DNA of 64,000 bases from Geobacillus icigianus. Its GTDB lineage: Bacteria; Bacillota; Bacilli; Bacillales; Anoxybacillaceae. The notes beneath the pieces were generated by a model, which saw nothing but the letters and a program-made list of their open reading frames with translations, was not told where the DNA came from and ran no database searches. The number at the start of each line of letters is the position of its first letter. The stretch's first letter is position 1. The position numbers and the translations under genes were made by a program. Location of the stretch: positions 68,556 to 132,555 of the forward strand of contig NZ_JPYA01000162.1 in NCBI RefSeq assembly GCF_000750005.1. Direction: 5' to 3'. Of this stretch, positions 8,545 to 18,700 are shown piece by piece.

Positions 8545-9084
8545 AAGAGGAAGGGGCGGCGCGCAGCTCGATCCGGATCTCCGGTGGCCGGCTAGCGAAG
8601 AGGCGGTTTCCGTCGTTCAGCGGGTTGGTGAAAAACTAGAATGGCGACGCAGGCGGATATAGACGTCTCTTTCCGTCTTCTAGGAGGGCGGTGAAAAACG
8701 ACTGCCACGAGCAAATCAGCGGCATCTCGCCAAAAAAGAAGGCTGATTTCGCTAAGTTTTTCTAACTGAGAAACAGATGGAATAGCACTATTTTGTACTA
8801 AATCACCGCCCCTCTAGGAGGGCGGTGAAAAACGGTCGTTTCTCTTGAGCAATGGGGAAACGTTTGAAAGGCGCTCTTGACGCGACAAGGCTTATCTGTT
8901 TGAGAAACGGGCTTGATCAGCGGCTTGCTCCCTTAAATCACCAGCCTTCTAGTGGATTGGTGAAAAACCGCTGTTTGCCCTGATTGGCGATGGAACGGGT
9001 GAACGTCGCTGTTTCCCCCGATCGATCAGGAGATGCGCGATATCCGAACGGCTGAGCATGGCTTTTTTCTCTTGGCGCCAAACG
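8545..9084. other. Gene-free region with diverged repeats
   Basis: No credible gene lies between the DUF3397 gene and the bshC promoter. The content is the repeat family described at 8615-8972. No protein-like frame with a ribosome site was found on either strand. Confidence 0.6.
8615..8972. repeat. Four copies of a GGTGAAAAAC element in about 130-base diverged units
   Basis: The element GGTGAAAAAC, mostly preceded by TCTAGnnGG, occurs near 8626, 8690, 8824 and 8959. The last three are about 135 bases apart. At two of them an upstream ATCACC creates a dyad: CACCGCCC pairs with GGGCGGTG around 8804-8827, and TCACCA pairs with TGGTGA around 8938-8962. The bodies between the elements share pieces such as GAGAAAC and AAATCACC, so this looks like an array of diverged repeat units. 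It is not a CRISPR: the period is too long and the repeats are not conserved. Confidence 0.65.
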
Positions 9085-9093
9085 TGCTATACT
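9085..9093 (+). promoter_or_regulatory. Extended -10 promoter for bshC
   Basis: TGCTATACT at 9085-9093 is an extended -10 element, 35 bases before the bshC start codon. No strong -35 box was seen. Confidence 0.5.
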
Positions 9094-9127
9094 CAGGAAA
9101 GAATACATAGAAAGGGAGTTTTGGGCC

Positions 9128-10756
9128 ATGGAAGTTCGCGATATTTCGCTGCCGGCAGCGACGAAGTTGGCCGCTGATTACATAACAGGTGCGTTTCCAG
9201 CTGAGCGGGGATTCGCCTATGCGCGGGTGGACGATGAGGCGTTCCGCCGGCGGTTGTCTTATTTGCAAGAAAAAACGTATGCTCGACGCCCGCTCGCCGA
9301 TTATTTGCGCGCCTACCATCGCCGGCTTGGGGCGGGAGCCAAGACGATGGGCAACATTGAACGATTGAGCGACGAGCGGAGCGTTGTCGTCGTCGGCGGG
9401 CAGCAAGCCGGGCTGTTGACCGGTCCGCTTTATACGATTTATAAAATCATCACGATCATCCGTTTGGCCAAAGAGCAAGAGGAAAAACTAGGTGTGCCGG
9501 TCGTCCCGCTGTTTTGGATCGCCGGCGAAGACCACGATATCGCCGAGATCAATCACGTTTACGTGGTGGAAGGGGGAGAAGTGAAAAAAGCCGTTTATCC
9601 GCACAAGGTCAATGATAGGCGGATGGCGGCCGATCTCCCGCTTGATCGGCGGCTGGCCGAAGAGTGGGTGGAGCGCGTCGTCAAAACGTACGGGGAAACA
9701 GACGTCACGAATGAACTGCTCTCCTTCCTTTTTTTCTGTCTCGATGGGGCGGCTACGTTTGTCGACTTTTTTGCCGCCATCGTGCTGCGTTTGTTCGCCG
9801 ATGAGGGACTGGTCGTTTTGAACGCCGGCGATGCCGCCGTGCGTCCGCTCGAACGCCGTTTTTTCGCCGAGCTTATCAACCGTCACCGGGACGTAACGTC
9901 CGCTGTGTTGGCTCAGCAAGAAGCGCTGCGCACGCTCGGGTATGCGCCGCTCATTGAAATAGGGCCTGATGCGGCCAATTTGTTTTATTACGACGGCCAT
10001 GAGCGCTCGCTGTTGCACTACGATGAACAAACCGGACGGTTTCGCACTAAAGCGGGGAATGTCGTCTGGACGAAGGAAGAGCTGCTCGTGCTCGCTGAAA
10101 CGAAGCCGGCCTGTTTCAGCAACAACGTCGTCACCCGCCCGCTAATGCAAGAATATTTGTTGCCGACGCTCGCGTTTGTCGCCGGGCCCGGCGAGATCGC
10201 TTATTGGGCGGAATTGAAGGAGGCGTTTCCGCTGTTCGGGATGGAAATGCCGCCGGTTGTGCCCCGGCTGCAAGCGACGATCGTCAGCCGTTCGCTGCAA
10301 ACGGACTTGGCCGATCTCGGCTTGGAAGCGGCTGACGTATTGCGCGGGCAGCTTGATGTGGTGAAGCAACAGTGGTTGAAACGAACGGCGGAAGCCCCGC
10401 TTTCGAGCGCGTTTGCCAAAGCGAAAGCGGAAGTGGAGGCGGCGCATCGGCCGTTGCGGGAGCTCGGGATGGCCATTGATCGCGGATTGGAGGGATTGAT
10501 GGCGAAAAATGCTGCCATCATCCAGGCGCAAATCGAGTTTCTTCAACAGGCGCTAGAGCGGGCGCTTTTGCGTAAACACGAAACCCAATGGCGGAAATTT
10601 TGGCGCGTGGAAACCGCGCTTCGGCCGCACGGCGCGCCGCAGGAGCGGATTTGGAACGTGTTTTACTATGTGAACCGTTACGGATTTGATTTTGTAGAAA
10701 AACTTTTGTCCATTCCTGCTCCGGAAAACGGAATGCATAAAATTGTATATATATAA
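9128..10756 (+). CDS. bshC: BshC (YllA), bacillithiol biosynthesis cysteine ligase
   Basis: This 542-residue protein matches BshC in length and in motifs such as VVVGGQQAGLLTGPLYTIYK and VPLFWIAGEDHDIAEINH. BshC adds cysteine to GlcN-malate, the last step of bacillithiol synthesis. A C-terminal coiled coil is visible around residues 430-490. The ATG at 9128 follows AAAGGGAG. It has its own promoter-like element upstream and a terminator downstream, so it is probably a single-gene unit. In B. subtilis mraZ comes next, but here there is no mraZ before rsmH. Confidence 0.93.
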   Translation: MEVRDISLPAATKLAADYITGAFPAERGFAYARVDDEAFRRRLSYLQEKTYARRPLADYLRAYHRRLGAGAKTMGNIERLSDERSVVVVGGQQAGLLTGPLYTIYKIITIIRLAKEQEEKLGVPVVPLFWIAGEDHDIAEINHVYVVEGGEVKKAVYPHKVNDRRMAADLPLDRRLAEEWVERVVKTYGETDVTNELLSFLFFCLDGAATFVDFFAAIVLRLFADEGLVVLNAGDAAVRPLERRFFAELINRHRDVTSAVLAQQEALRTLGYAPLIEIGPDAANLFYYDGHERSLLHYDEQTGRFRTKAGNVVWTKEELLVLAETKPACFSNNVVTRPLMQEYLLPTLAFVAGPGEIAYWAELKEAFPLFGMEMPPVVPRLQATIVSRSLQTDLADLGLEAADVLRGQLDVVKQQWLKRTAEAPLSSAFAKAKAEVEAAHRPLRELGMAIDRGLEGLMAKNAAIIQAQIEFLQQALERALLRKHETQWRKFWRVETALRPHGAPQERIWNVFYYVNRYGFDFVEKLLSIPAPENGMHKIVYI

Positions 10757-10786
10757 GGCTTTTTCAAAGAAAAAGTCGAAAAGAAA

Positions 10787-10815
10787 AATCCTGTTTCAAG
10801 CAGGATTTTTTTTTT
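10787..10815 (+). terminator. Intrinsic terminator after bshC
   Basis: AATCCTG and CAGGATT form a 7-base stem with a 7-base loop, followed by about ten T. Confidence 0.9.
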
Positions 10816-10971
10816 GTAAAAGGAATTGTAAAAAAACAACGTTTGTGTTTTGGAAATAAAAGTAAAGTCTGTCAGAACGGATAGCGCACTGCTCGTTTCC
10901 CCATCCGACAAAAAGAAACAAAAAGGGACGGTTTTTTACAAAAAAAGCTAAAATTTTGCTTCTGTTTGCGA

Positions 10972-10977
10972 TATAAT
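10972..10977 (+). promoter_or_regulatory. -10 element for the dcw cluster (rsmH)
   Basis: A perfect TATAAT is at 10972-10977, downstream of the bshC terminator and 58 bases before the rsmH GTG. No matching -35 was found, so the promoter is only a candidate. The 278-base gap from bshC to rsmH contains no mraZ. Confidence 0.45.
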
Positions 10978-11034
10978 AAGGGAGCGGCCCTTGGTGACGC
11001 CAAGGAGCCGGCAAGCAGCAAAGGTGGTGGACAT

Positions 11035-11967
11035 GTGTTTCGACATACAACAGTGTTGCTAAAAGAGGCGGTGGATGGGCTGAACGTTCGCCCGGACGGC
11101 GTTTATGTCGATTGTACGTTGGGCGGCGGCGGCCATAGCGAATATTTGCTCTCTCTTCTTTCAGAACGCGGCAAACTGTTTGCGTTTGACCAAGACGAAG
11201 CCGCCATTGCTCATGCGCGGAAACGGCTGGCCCGCTACGGCGAGCGAGTGCAGTTCGTGCACCGCAATTTCCGATTTTTGCGGGAAGAGCTTTCAGCGTT
11301 TGGCGTTCACTGTGTTGACGGCGTCCTTTTTGATTTAGGGGTTTCTTCGCCGCAGCTCGACGAACCGGAGCGCGGCTTCAGCTATCAGCATGATGCGCCG
11401 CTGGATATGCGGATGGATCGTACGCAGTCGCTGACGGCGGCGGAAATTGTCAATCGTTGGCCATATGAGGAACTCGTGCGCATTTTTTTTCGCTACGGCG
11501 AGGAAAAGTTTTCAAAGCAAGTGGCGCGCAAAATTGAAGAGGTGCGCCGCCAAAAGCCGATTGAAACAACCGGTGAACTCGTCGAGGTGATCAAGGCGGC
11601 CATCCCAGCACCGGCGCGCCGCAGCGGCGGGCATCCCGCCAAGCGCATTTTCCAGGCGCTTCGCATCGCGGTCAACGATGAACTCGAAGCGTTTCGCGAG
11701 GCGCTCGAGCAGGCGATTGAATTGCTAGCGCCGGGCGGCCGCGTGAGCGTCATTACGTTTCATTCCCTTGAAGACCGCATTTGCAAAGAAACGTTCAAAA
11801 AGGCGAGCGAGCGTCCGCCGCTTCCCCCGGGGCTTCCGGTTCTTCCCGAGGAAGGGCGGCCCGTGCTGAAAATCATTACGAAAAAGCCGATCGTTCCTTC
11901 GGAAAACGAGTTGGAGCAAAACCATCGCGCCCGCTCGGCCAAGCTTCGCATCGCTGAAAAACGATGA
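11035..11967 (+). CDS. rsmH: 16S rRNA (cytosine(1402)-N4)-methyltransferase
   Basis: This 310-residue enzyme N4-methylates C1402 of 16S rRNA using S-adenosylmethionine. The SAM-binding motif [16 protein letters not shown] and the family motif [14 protein letters not shown] are present, as is the C-terminal [18 protein letters not shown] block. The GTG at 11035 ([13 protein letters not shown]) follows AAAGGTGGTGG. Upstream in-frame codons are not family-like. It leads the division and cell-wall cluster, a place mraZ would normally take. Confidence 0.95.
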   Translation: MFRHTTVLLKEAVDGLNVRPDGVYVDCTLGGGGHSEYLLSLLSERGKLFAFDQDEAAIAHARKRLARYGERVQFVHRNFRFLREELSAFGVHCVDGVLFDLGVSSPQLDEPERGFSYQHDAPLDMRMDRTQSLTAAEIVNRWPYEELVRIFFRYGEEKFSKQVARKIEEVRRQKPIETTGELVEVIKAAIPAPARRSGGHPAKRIFQALRIAVNDELEAFREALEQAIELLAPGGRVSVITFHSLEDRICKETFKKASERPPLPPGLPVLPEEGRPVLKIITKKPIVPSENELEQNHRARSAKLRIAEKR

Positions 11968-12100
11968 CCGATGCAAAGGCGCAGCGCCCAGTAGGGCAAC
12001 GGCCGGCAAGGGCAAAAGAAGGGACATCACATCGAACGGCCATGACCGCATGGCGGTTGGCCATACCGAACAAAACGAGTGGAGAAACAGGAGGGGAACA

Positions 12101-12460
12101 ATGGTGAACGATGCAGCTGTCAAAGTCGTGCGTGAACAAGGACGTCCGGCCGCGTCGCCGAGCCGGGCGCCGCGGCGGAAGCGGCGCTTTCGCCTGTCGC
12201 TTGCTGAAAAGCTGTTGTTTGTTTCGTTTTGCTTGTTTGTCGTTTATGTGGCTGTTCACATCGTGGCCAACCAAGTGCGCCTTTATGAGCTGAACCGGCA
12301 TGTCCAGCAGCTTGAAGCGACGATTGGCGAGCAGAAAAAAGCGAACAACGACTTGTACGTCGAGGTGCAGCGGCTGAGCGCGTACGAGCGCATTTTGCAA
12401 AAGGCGAAAGAGCTCGGTTTGTCGCTTGACGAAAACCGCGTGAAAGTTGTGCAGGAATGA
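12101..12460 (+). CDS. ftsL: Cell division protein FtsL
   Basis: This 119-residue bitopic protein has a basic cytoplasmic N-terminus, one membrane span (about residues 35-55) and an extracytoplasmic leucine-zipper-like coiled coil (about 58-100). FtsL with DivIC and DivIB forms the divisome subcomplex that activates septal wall synthesis. The ATG at 12101 follows CAGGAGGGG. Sequence conservation in this family is low, so identity rests on topology, size and position between rsmH and pbpB. Confidence 0.9.
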   Translation: MVNDAAVKVVREQGRPAASPSRAPRRKRRFRLSLAEKLLFVSFCLFVVYVAVHIVANQVRLYELNRHVQQLEATIGEQKKANNDLYVEVQRLSAYERILQKAKELGLSLDENRVKVVQE

Positions 12461-12466
12461 TGGCCG

Positions 12467-14674
12467 ATGGAAACAAAGAAGCATCGCAACACCCATCGGG
12501 GGGCATGGCTGTTGTTTTGCCTGTTCGGCTTGGCTTTCTCGCTCTTGTTTGCCCGCTTTATCCAGCTCGGATGGACCGGAAAAGCGGAAGGGCACCCGGT
12601 GGCGGAAATCGCCGAACAGCAGCGCAAGCAAACGCGGACGCTTGAGGCGAAGCGCGGCACGATTTTCGACCACAACGGCGGCATTTTGGCCCAAGACGTG
12701 CCTTCCTACACGCTTGTCGCGGTGTTGGATCCGAACATGACGACCGACCCGAACCATCCGCGCCATGTCGTTGATCCGGAAAAAACGGCGAAAAAGCTCG
12801 CTCCATTGCTCGGCATGGACGTCGAAAAGGTGAAGCGCATTTTAACGAAAAAGGCGAAGCAGGTAGAGTTCGGATCGTATGGCCGCAACATCAGCTTTGA
12901 GCTGAAGCGGAAAATTGAAGCGCTCGACCTGCCGGGCATCGCTTTCATCCGCGATACGACCCGGTTTTATCCGAACGGCACGTTCGCTTCGTATGTGGTC
13001 GGCTACGCGCAAAAAAACGAGCATAACGACACGGTCGGCCAAATGGGCATCGAAAAACAGCTTGACCGCTATTTGCGGGAAAAAGACGGCTATGTATCTT
13101 TCGACGGCGATGCGAACGGGTTTCGCCTTCCGGGGGGAAAGGAGCATATCGTCAAGCCGAACAACGGCGCGAATGTGTATTTAACGATCGATGAAAAAAT
13201 TCAAACGTTTTTGGAAGACGCTATGAACGGCGTTGAAAAACAATATAGGCCGAAAAAGATGATCGCCATTGTCGCCGATCCGAAAACGGGGAAAATTTTG
13301 GCTATGGCGACTCGCCCGAGCTTTGATCCTAACAAGCGCAACATCACCAACTTTTTCAATGACGCCATCTCCTATCCGTACGAACCGGGCTCGACGATGA
13401 AAGTGTTCACGCTCGCCGCAGCGATTAACGAAGGGGTGTACAACGGCAATGAAACGTTTCATTCAGGTTCTTATCGAGTCGGGCCGAATATCGTTCGTGA
13501 CCATAACGATGTCGGTTGGGGAACGATTACGTTCAATGAAGGAGTGCAGCGTTCCTCGAACGTCGCTTTCTCGATTTTGGTGAAAGAGAAGCTGGGAGAA
13601 GACCGGTTTTTGCAATACTTGCACCGCTTCCATTTCGATCAGAAAACCGGCATTGACTTGCCGAACGAGGCAGTCGGACAAATTCGCTACCGCTATCCGA
13701 TCGAACGGATCACGACGGGATTCGGCCAAGGGACATCGGTGACGCCGATTCAGCAAATCCAGGCGGCAACAGCGATCGCGAACGACGGGAAAATGATGAA
13801 GCCGTACGTCATTGAAAAAGTCGTCGATCCGGACAGCGGCAAAGTCCTCCTTGATCATGAGCCGACGGTGGTCGGCGAACCGATCACGGCGGAAACGGCG
13901 CGAAAAGTGCGGGACATTTTAGAGACGGTCGTCACGTCGGAACACGGCACCGGCCGTCCTTATCAAATCGAAGGCTACCGCGTCGCCGGCAAAACCGGGA
14001 CGGCGCAAATTCCGTCCGCCGCCGGCGGCTATTTGACCGGACGGGAAAACTACATTTTTTCCTTTTTAGGCATGGCGCCGGCCGATGACCCGAAGCTGCT
14101 CATGTATGTCGCCGTTCAACAGCCGCACCTCGATGTGACCGAAACCGGGGCGGCGCCGGTGTCGCAAATTTTTACAACGGTGATGAAAAGCAGCCTGCAA
14201 TATTTGCACATTCAACCGGTCGAAGAGAAGCGCACCGAAGAAAAGGCGGCGCAGCGGCCGCTCGATTCCTTCATCGGCCAGCCGGCGGAACTGGCCGCCA
14301 AACAGGTGAAAGAAAGCGGCTATGTCCCGGTCGTGATCGGTCGCGGCCGCTCCGTTGAAGACCAGCTGCCACAAGCCGGCGAGGACGTGCTCGTGGGCGA
14401 GCGAGTTGTGCTCAAGACGGATGGGACCGCCGCGATGCCGGATTTGCGCGGCTTTTCGCTTCGCGACGCCATGAAAGTGGCCCGCGTTCTCGGATTGCGG
14501 CCGAGCACCAAAGGAAGCGGCTACGTCATCAGCCAAAGTATTCGCCCGGGGGCGGAAGTGCGCAAAGGAGATTACTTGATCGTCGAGCTCGCTCCGCCGC
14601 GCCAGTGGGAGGAAGCGGCGGCGAGAAAGGCGAAGGAGGCAGCGGAACGAAAAGACGACGGCCCGCATGAATGA
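12467..14674 (+). CDS. pbpB: Penicillin-binding protein 2B (septal transpeptidase)
   Basis: This 735-residue class B PBP has an N-terminal membrane anchor (about 10-30), a dimerisation domain, a transpeptidase domain and a C-terminal PASTA region (about 600-710). All three penicillin-binding motifs are intact: STMK with Ser309, SSN at 363-365 and KTGT starting at Lys509. It is the divisome transpeptidase that cross-links septal peptidoglycan. The start is 6 bases after the ftsL stop. A second class B PBP, spoVD, follows. Confidence 0.95.
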   Translation: METKKHRNTHRGAWLLFCLFGLAFSLLFARFIQLGWTGKAEGHPVAEIAEQQRKQTRTLEAKRGTIFDHNGGILAQDVPSYTLVAVLDPNMTTDPNHPRHVVDPEKTAKKLAPLLGMDVEKVKRILTKKAKQVEFGSYGRNISFELKRKIEALDLPGIAFIRDTTRFYPNGTFASYVVGYAQKNEHNDTVGQMGIEKQLDRYLREKDGYVSFDGDANGFRLPGGKEHIVKPNNGANVYLTIDEKIQTFLEDAMNGVEKQYRPKKMIAIVADPKTGKILAMATRPSFDPNKRNITNFFNDAISYPYEPGSTMKVFTLAAAINEGVYNGNETFHSGSYRVGPNIVRDHNDVGWGTITFNEGVQRSSNVAFSILVKEKLGEDRFLQYLHRFHFDQKTGIDLPNEAVGQIRYRYPIERITTGFGQGTSVTPIQQIQAATAIANDGKMMKPYVIEKVVDPDSGKVLLDHEPTVVGEPITAETARKVRDILETVVTSEHGTGRPYQIEGYRVAGKTGTAQIPSAAGGYLTGRENYIFSFLGMAPADDPKLLMYVAVQQPHLDVTETGAAPVSQIFTTVMKSSLQYLHIQPVEEKRTEEKAAQRPLDSFIGQPAELAAKQVKESGYVPVVIGRGRSVEDQLPQAGEDVLVGERVVLKTDGTAAMPDLRGFSLRDAMKVARVLGLRPSTKGSGYVISQSIRPGAEVRKGDYLIVELAPPRQWEEAAARKAKEAAERKDDGPHE

Positions 14675-14705
14675 TTTTTTGCCGTTCTACAACGGGGCGT
14701 ACAAG

Positions 14706-14713
14706 CATATAGT
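14706..14713 (+). promoter_or_regulatory. Possible sigma-E -10 element before spoVD
   Basis: CATATAGT at 14706-14713 fits the CATAnAnT -10 pattern of sigma-E promoters and lies 34 bases before the spoVD ATG. The corresponding -35 region is poor. spoVD is a sigma-E gene in B. subtilis. Confidence 0.35.
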
Positions 14714-14746
14714 GGAACGAGCCCACGATAAAGGAGGTTCCGCCAT

Positions 14747-16666
14747 ATGCGCGTATCGTACGTGACCGTGCGCAAGCGGTTGACGATCGTCTTTTTGACC
14801 GGAATTTTGATTTTTGCGATTATCGATCTTCGTCTTGGCTACGTCCAATTTTGGCTCGGCGATCTGTTAGCGGAACGGGCGAAAGGGCTGTGGGGCAGGA
14901 ACATTCCGTTTGAGCCGAAGCGCGGCGAAATTTTGGATCGCAATGGCGTCCCGTTGGCGACCAACATGAGCGCGCCGACGGTGTACGTCATTCCCCGACA
15001 AGTGAAAAACCCAGCGCAGGCAGCGGAAAAATTGGCGCAGGCATTGGGGGGCTCCGTCGAATCGATCTATAAACAAATCACGCAACCAACATCGATCGTC
15101 CGTCTCAAAGAAGGGCGGAAAATTTCCAATGAAAAGGCGGCGGATGTGCGCGCTCTCGATCTCGACGGCGTGTATATTGCCGAAGACACGAAGCGCTATT
15201 ACCCGTTTGGCAGCTATTTGTCACATGTGCTCGGCTTCACCGGCATCGACAATCAAGGGCTCACCGGGCTTGAGCTGTATTATGATAAGGAGCTGAGCGG
15301 CGAGCGTGGATCGGTGCAGTTTTACTCCGATGCCAAAGGCCGGCGCATGCCCGACATGGCGGATGATTATACGCCGCCGACCGACGGCTTGAATTTGGTG
15401 TTGACGATCGATTCGCGCATTCAGACGATCGTCGAACGGGAGCTCGACATTGCGGAGGCGAAATACAATCCCGATGGCATCATTGCTATTGCCATGAACC
15501 CGAACACCGGCGAAGTTTTGGCGATGGCGAGCCGCCCGACTTTCGACCCGTCCAACTACCGCAACGTTCCGCCGGAAATTTACAACCGCAACTTGCCGAT
15601 TTGGAGTACATATGAACCGGGATCCACGTTCAAAATCATTACGCTGGCCGCGGCGCTGGAAGAGCACAAAGTGAACTTGCTGAAAGACCATTTCTTTGAT
15701 CCGGGGTATGCGAAAGTCGCCGGCGCTACGCTCCGTTGTTGGAAAAAAGGCGGCCACGGAGAGCAGACGTTTTTGGAAGTCGTGCAAAATTCGTGCAACC
15801 CAGGATTTGTCGAGTTGGGGGAACGGTTAGGGAAAGAGACGTTGTTTAAGTATATTAAGCAATTCGGGTTTGGCGAGAAAACCGGCATTGATTTGCAAGG
15901 GGAAGGAACGGGCATTTTATTTGATTTAAAACGAGTCGGGCCGGTGGAGCTGGCGACGACGGCGTTCGGCCAAGGGGTGTCGGTGACGCCGATTCAGCAG
16001 GTGGCCGCTGTATCGGCGGCGATCAACGGCGGCATTTTGTACACGCCATACGTCGCCAAGCAATGGGTTGACCCGGAGACGGGGGAAATCGTGCGCCGCA
16101 ATACCCCGAAGGCAAAACGGCGCGTCATTTCCGAGGAAACATCCAAACAAGTCCGGTACGCGCTTGAGAGCGTCGTCGCGCAAGGAACAGGGAAAAAGGC
16201 GTATGTCGAAGGCTACCGCGTCGGCGGGAAAACCGGAACGGCGCAGAAGGCGCAAGGCGGCCGCTATTTGCAAAACAATCATATCGTATCGTTCATCGGC
16301 TTTGCTCCGGCGGACGATCCGCAGCTCGTCGTCTACGTGGCGGTTGACAATCCGAAAGGGACCGTTCAGTTTGGCGGCACGGTGGCGGCGCCGATCGTAG
16401 GGAAAATCATGGAAGATAGCTTGCGCACGATCGGAGTGAAGCCGCGTCCGGATCAATTGGAAAAAGAGCGTGATTGGAACGAGCCGAAAGTGATTGAAGT
16501 GCCGAACTTGATCGGGTTGACAAAAAAAGATTTGCAAGAACAGCTTTTTGACTTAAAATTAGATGTTAGTGGCGAAGGGGATGTCGTGGTCGAACAATCT
16601 CCAGAGCCGGGAGCGAGAGTAAAAGAAGGCTCGACCATCCGCATTTATTTCGCAAAAGAACGGTAA
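14747..16666 (+). CDS. spoVD: SpoVD, sporulation-specific penicillin-binding protein
   Basis: This 639-residue class B PBP resembles B. subtilis SpoVD from its first residues ([12 protein letters not shown]). It has an N-terminal anchor, a dimerisation domain, a transpeptidase domain with STFK (Ser293), and a single C-terminal PASTA domain (about 573-636). SpoVD works with SpoVE in making the spore cortex peptidoglycan. The ATG at 14747 follows a strong AAAGGAGG. The duplication of pbpB and spoVD side by side is the normal Bacillus arrangement. Confidence 0.95.
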   Translation: MRVSYVTVRKRLTIVFLTGILIFAIIDLRLGYVQFWLGDLLAERAKGLWGRNIPFEPKRGEILDRNGVPLATNMSAPTVYVIPRQVKNPAQAAEKLAQALGGSVESIYKQITQPTSIVRLKEGRKISNEKAADVRALDLDGVYIAEDTKRYYPFGSYLSHVLGFTGIDNQGLTGLELYYDKELSGERGSVQFYSDAKGRRMPDMADDYTPPTDGLNLVLTIDSRIQTIVERELDIAEAKYNPDGIIAIAMNPNTGEVLAMASRPTFDPSNYRNVPPEIYNRNLPIWSTYEPGSTFKIITLAAALEEHKVNLLKDHFFDPGYAKVAGATLRCWKKGGHGEQTFLEVVQNSCNPGFVELGERLGKETLFKYIKQFGFGEKTGIDLQGEGTGILFDLKRVGPVELATTAFGQGVSVTPIQQVAAVSAAINGGILYTPYVAKQWVDPETGEIVRRNTPKAKRRVISEETSKQVRYALESVVAQGTGKKAYVEGYRVGGKTGTAQKAQGGRYLQNNHIVSFIGFAPADDPQLVVYVAVDNPKGTVQFGGTVAAPIVGKIMEDSLRTIGVKPRPDQLEKERDWNEPKVIEVPNLIGLTKKDLQEQLFDLKLDVSGEGDVVVEQSPEPGARVKEGSTIRIYFAKER

Positions 16667-16677
16667 AGGGATCGGGC

Positions 16678-16726
16678 AAGGGGCGGCCGATGCGATGACA
16701 CGTCGGGTTGGCTGTGCCCCTTTTTC
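16678..16726 (+). terminator. Weak terminator-like hairpin after spoVD
   Basis: AAGGGGC (16678-16684) can pair with GCCCCTT (16716-16722), followed by a short T run. The 31-base loop makes this only a possible terminator. Confidence 0.35.
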
Positions 16727-16778
16727 CGCTGTCCGCATCGTTCGGCAGACGATTTCGATGGGAAAGGAATGGACCAAC

Positions 16779-18248
16779 ATGAAGCTGCTGACATTATTGT
16801 CCCGTTTGCCTAGTTTTTGGACGCATTGCGGGGGAAACCCGGATATCGTTGCGCTCGAAATGGATTCGCGCCGCGTCCAGCCTGGCTCTCTCTTTTTTTG
16901 CCTGAAGGGATTTACGGTTGACGGCCACGATTTTGCCGCTGAGGCGGCGGCGCGCGGCGCGGCGGCTATGGTCGCTGAGCGGCCGCTTCCGGTTGACGTT
17001 CCGGTCGTGGTCGTGCCGGATAGCCGGCGGGCGATGGCCATATTGGCGGATGCGTTTTATGGACAGCCGACCCATCGCCTTCATTTGGTGGGCGTGACGG
17101 GCACAAACGGCAAAACGACGACGACTTCGATCATTGAACAGATTGCCAGATACAACGGCAAAAAGACGGGGCTGATCGGCACGGTGCAGATCAAAATCGG
17201 CGACCGCTCTTATCCGTCGGTGAATACGACGCCGGAGTCGCTTATGCTGCAGCGCACGTTCAAACAAATGGTGGATGAAGGGGTCGAGTTCGCCGCGATG
17301 GAAGTATCGTCGCACGCGCTGCACCAAGGACGGGTGCACGGCTGCGACTATGATGTGGCCGTCTTTACGAATTTGACGCAAGACCATCTCGATTATCATG
17401 GGACGATGGAAGAGTATCGAAATGCCAAAGGGCTGTTGTTTGCCCAGCTCGGCAACCGCTATGACGAACAGCGCCCCAAATTTGCCGTTTTGAATCATGA
17501 CGATCCGGTTTCGCAATATTATAAACATATGACGGCAGCGCCGATCATCACTTACGGGATAAACGAAAAAAGCGATGTGACGGCGGAAGACATTCGCATG
17601 ACCCCAAGCGGAATGGTGTTTCGGCTTTGCACGCCGCATGGGGCGGCCGCGGTCGAAACGAAGCTCGTCGGGGCGTTCAATGTATATAATATTCTTGCCG
17701 CCGCTTCCGCTTGCCTCGCTTCCGGTTTTCCGCTGGAAGCGATCGCCGCTGCGCTCGCTGCTGTCGAGCCGGTACCGGGACGCTTTGAAACGGTTGATGA
17801 AGGGCAACCCTTTACGGTCATCGTCGATTACGCCCATACGCCGGACAGTCTAGAAAACGCCTTGAAAACGGTGCGCCAGTTTGCGAAGCGGAACGTCTAT
17901 GTCGTCATCGGCTGCGGCGGTGATCGTGACCGGTCGAAGCGGCCGCTGATGGCGCGGGCGGCGGTGCAATTCGCCGATCTAGCCATTTTCACTTCCGACA
18001 ATCCGCGTTCGGAAGACCCGAAGCAAATTTTGCGCGACATGGAAGCGGGAGTCGAGCCTAGCATGGGAGCGTATGTGACGATCTCCGACCGGAAAGAGGC
18101 GATTCGCTATGCGGTGCACAACGCCCAGGAAGGGGACGTTGTCCTGATCGCCGGCAAAGGGCATGAAACGTACCAAATCATCGGCGATGACGTGATTGAG
18201 TTTGACGATCGCGCCGTCGCCCGAATGGCGCTGAAGGAGAGAGGATGA
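16779..18248 (+). CDS. murE: MurE, UDP-MurNAc-tripeptide synthetase (meso-DAP adding)
   Basis: This 489-residue Mur ligase adds the third stem residue to UDP-MurNAc-L-Ala-D-Glu. The ATP loop [12 protein letters not shown] is around residues 107-119. DNPR at 407-410 is the motif that selects meso-diaminopimelate over lysine, so the wall is of the DAP type. The ATG at 16779 gives [13 protein letters not shown], the family start, after GGAAAGGA. The stop overlaps the next start (ATGA). Confidence 0.94.
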   Translation: MKLLTLLSRLPSFWTHCGGNPDIVALEMDSRRVQPGSLFFCLKGFTVDGHDFAAEAAARGAAAMVAERPLPVDVPVVVVPDSRRAMAILADAFYGQPTHRLHLVGVTGTNGKTTTTSIIEQIARYNGKKTGLIGTVQIKIGDRSYPSVNTTPESLMLQRTFKQMVDEGVEFAAMEVSSHALHQGRVHGCDYDVAVFTNLTQDHLDYHGTMEEYRNAKGLLFAQLGNRYDEQRPKFAVLNHDDPVSQYYKHMTAAPIITYGINEKSDVTAEDIRMTPSGMVFRLCTPHGAAAVETKLVGAFNVYNILAAASACLASGFPLEAIAAALAAVEPVPGRFETVDEGQPFTVIVDYAHTPDSLENALKTVRQFAKRNVYVVIGCGGDRDRSKRPLMARAAVQFADLAIFTSDNPRSEDPKQILRDMEAGVEPSMGAYVTISDRKEAIRYAVHNAQEGDVVLIAGKGHETYQIIGDDVIEFDDRAVARMALKERG

Positions 18249-18700
18249 CGATGATCGCGTATACGATGGTGAAATCGGTGGCAACGGAGGCACGCGGAAT
18301 TGCCGATGAAACGATTCGCTTCCATGCCGTATTTGTCGATCCGACAAGACGAGTGAAAAAAGGATTGTTTGTGCCGCTCGAAAACGGGGCGGAAACGTTG
18401 AAACTGGCGATTGAACATGGCGCGATCGGCGCGTTTTGGCGGCTTGGCGACCCGCTGCCGCGCTACATTCCGAACCAGTTTCCGCTCTTTTTCGTCCCAT
18501 CGCCGCTGGAAGCGGCGGCCGCCCTGTTTGCGCGCTATGTGGAGCAGTCCGGCGCCGCCGGGGAAGCGGAGTTTTTCTTCACCCTTCCCGATGGCGCCTC
18601 AGTGGATGAGGACGTTCGCCGCCGGCTCGCCGACTTGCAGAAGCGGTGGCTGAACGTGCGGCCGGCTAAAGGATGTGAAGACGTATGCGAGAGCCAATGA
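18245..18700 (+). CDS. Short MurF N-domain-like protein without ligase domain
   Basis: This 151-residue protein lies exactly where murF sits in many dcw clusters, between murE and mraY. It overlaps murE by 4 bases and mraY by 16. The segment [14 protein letters not shown], then [12 protein letters not shown], then [19 protein letters not shown] resembles the uridine-nucleotide-binding N-domain of MurF (DSR..pGdLFvaL, A...GA.a). There is no ATP loop or ligase core. I infer a remnant or a separately retained N-domain. A functional MurF must then be encoded elsewhere. The resemblance is read by eye, so it is moderate. Confidence 0.55.
   Translation: MTMIAYTMVKSVATEARGIADETIRFHAVFVDPTRRVKKGLFVPLENGAETLKLAIEHGAIGAFWRLGDPLPRYIPNQFPLFFVPSPLEAAAALFARYVEQSGAAGEAEFFFTLPDGASVDEDVRRRLADLQKRWLNVRPAKGCEDVCESQ

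Noticed and set aside
8615..8972. Possible CRISPR array from repeated GGTGAAAAAC elements
   Set aside because: The conserved part is short, the period is about 135 bases, and the intervals are themselves partly repeated; no cas genes are nearby.
11876..12766. Antisense frame of 296 codons across rsmH, ftsL and pbpB
   Set aside because: Shadow of three clearly identified genes on the plus strand.
16794..17837. Antisense frame of 347 codons within murE
   Set aside because: Shadow frame, rich in Arg and His, no start signal; murE is unambiguous.
18411..18653. Alternative frame within the MurF-like gene
   Set aside because: Arg/Trp-rich shadow; the frame at 18245 has family-like sequence and coupled overlaps.
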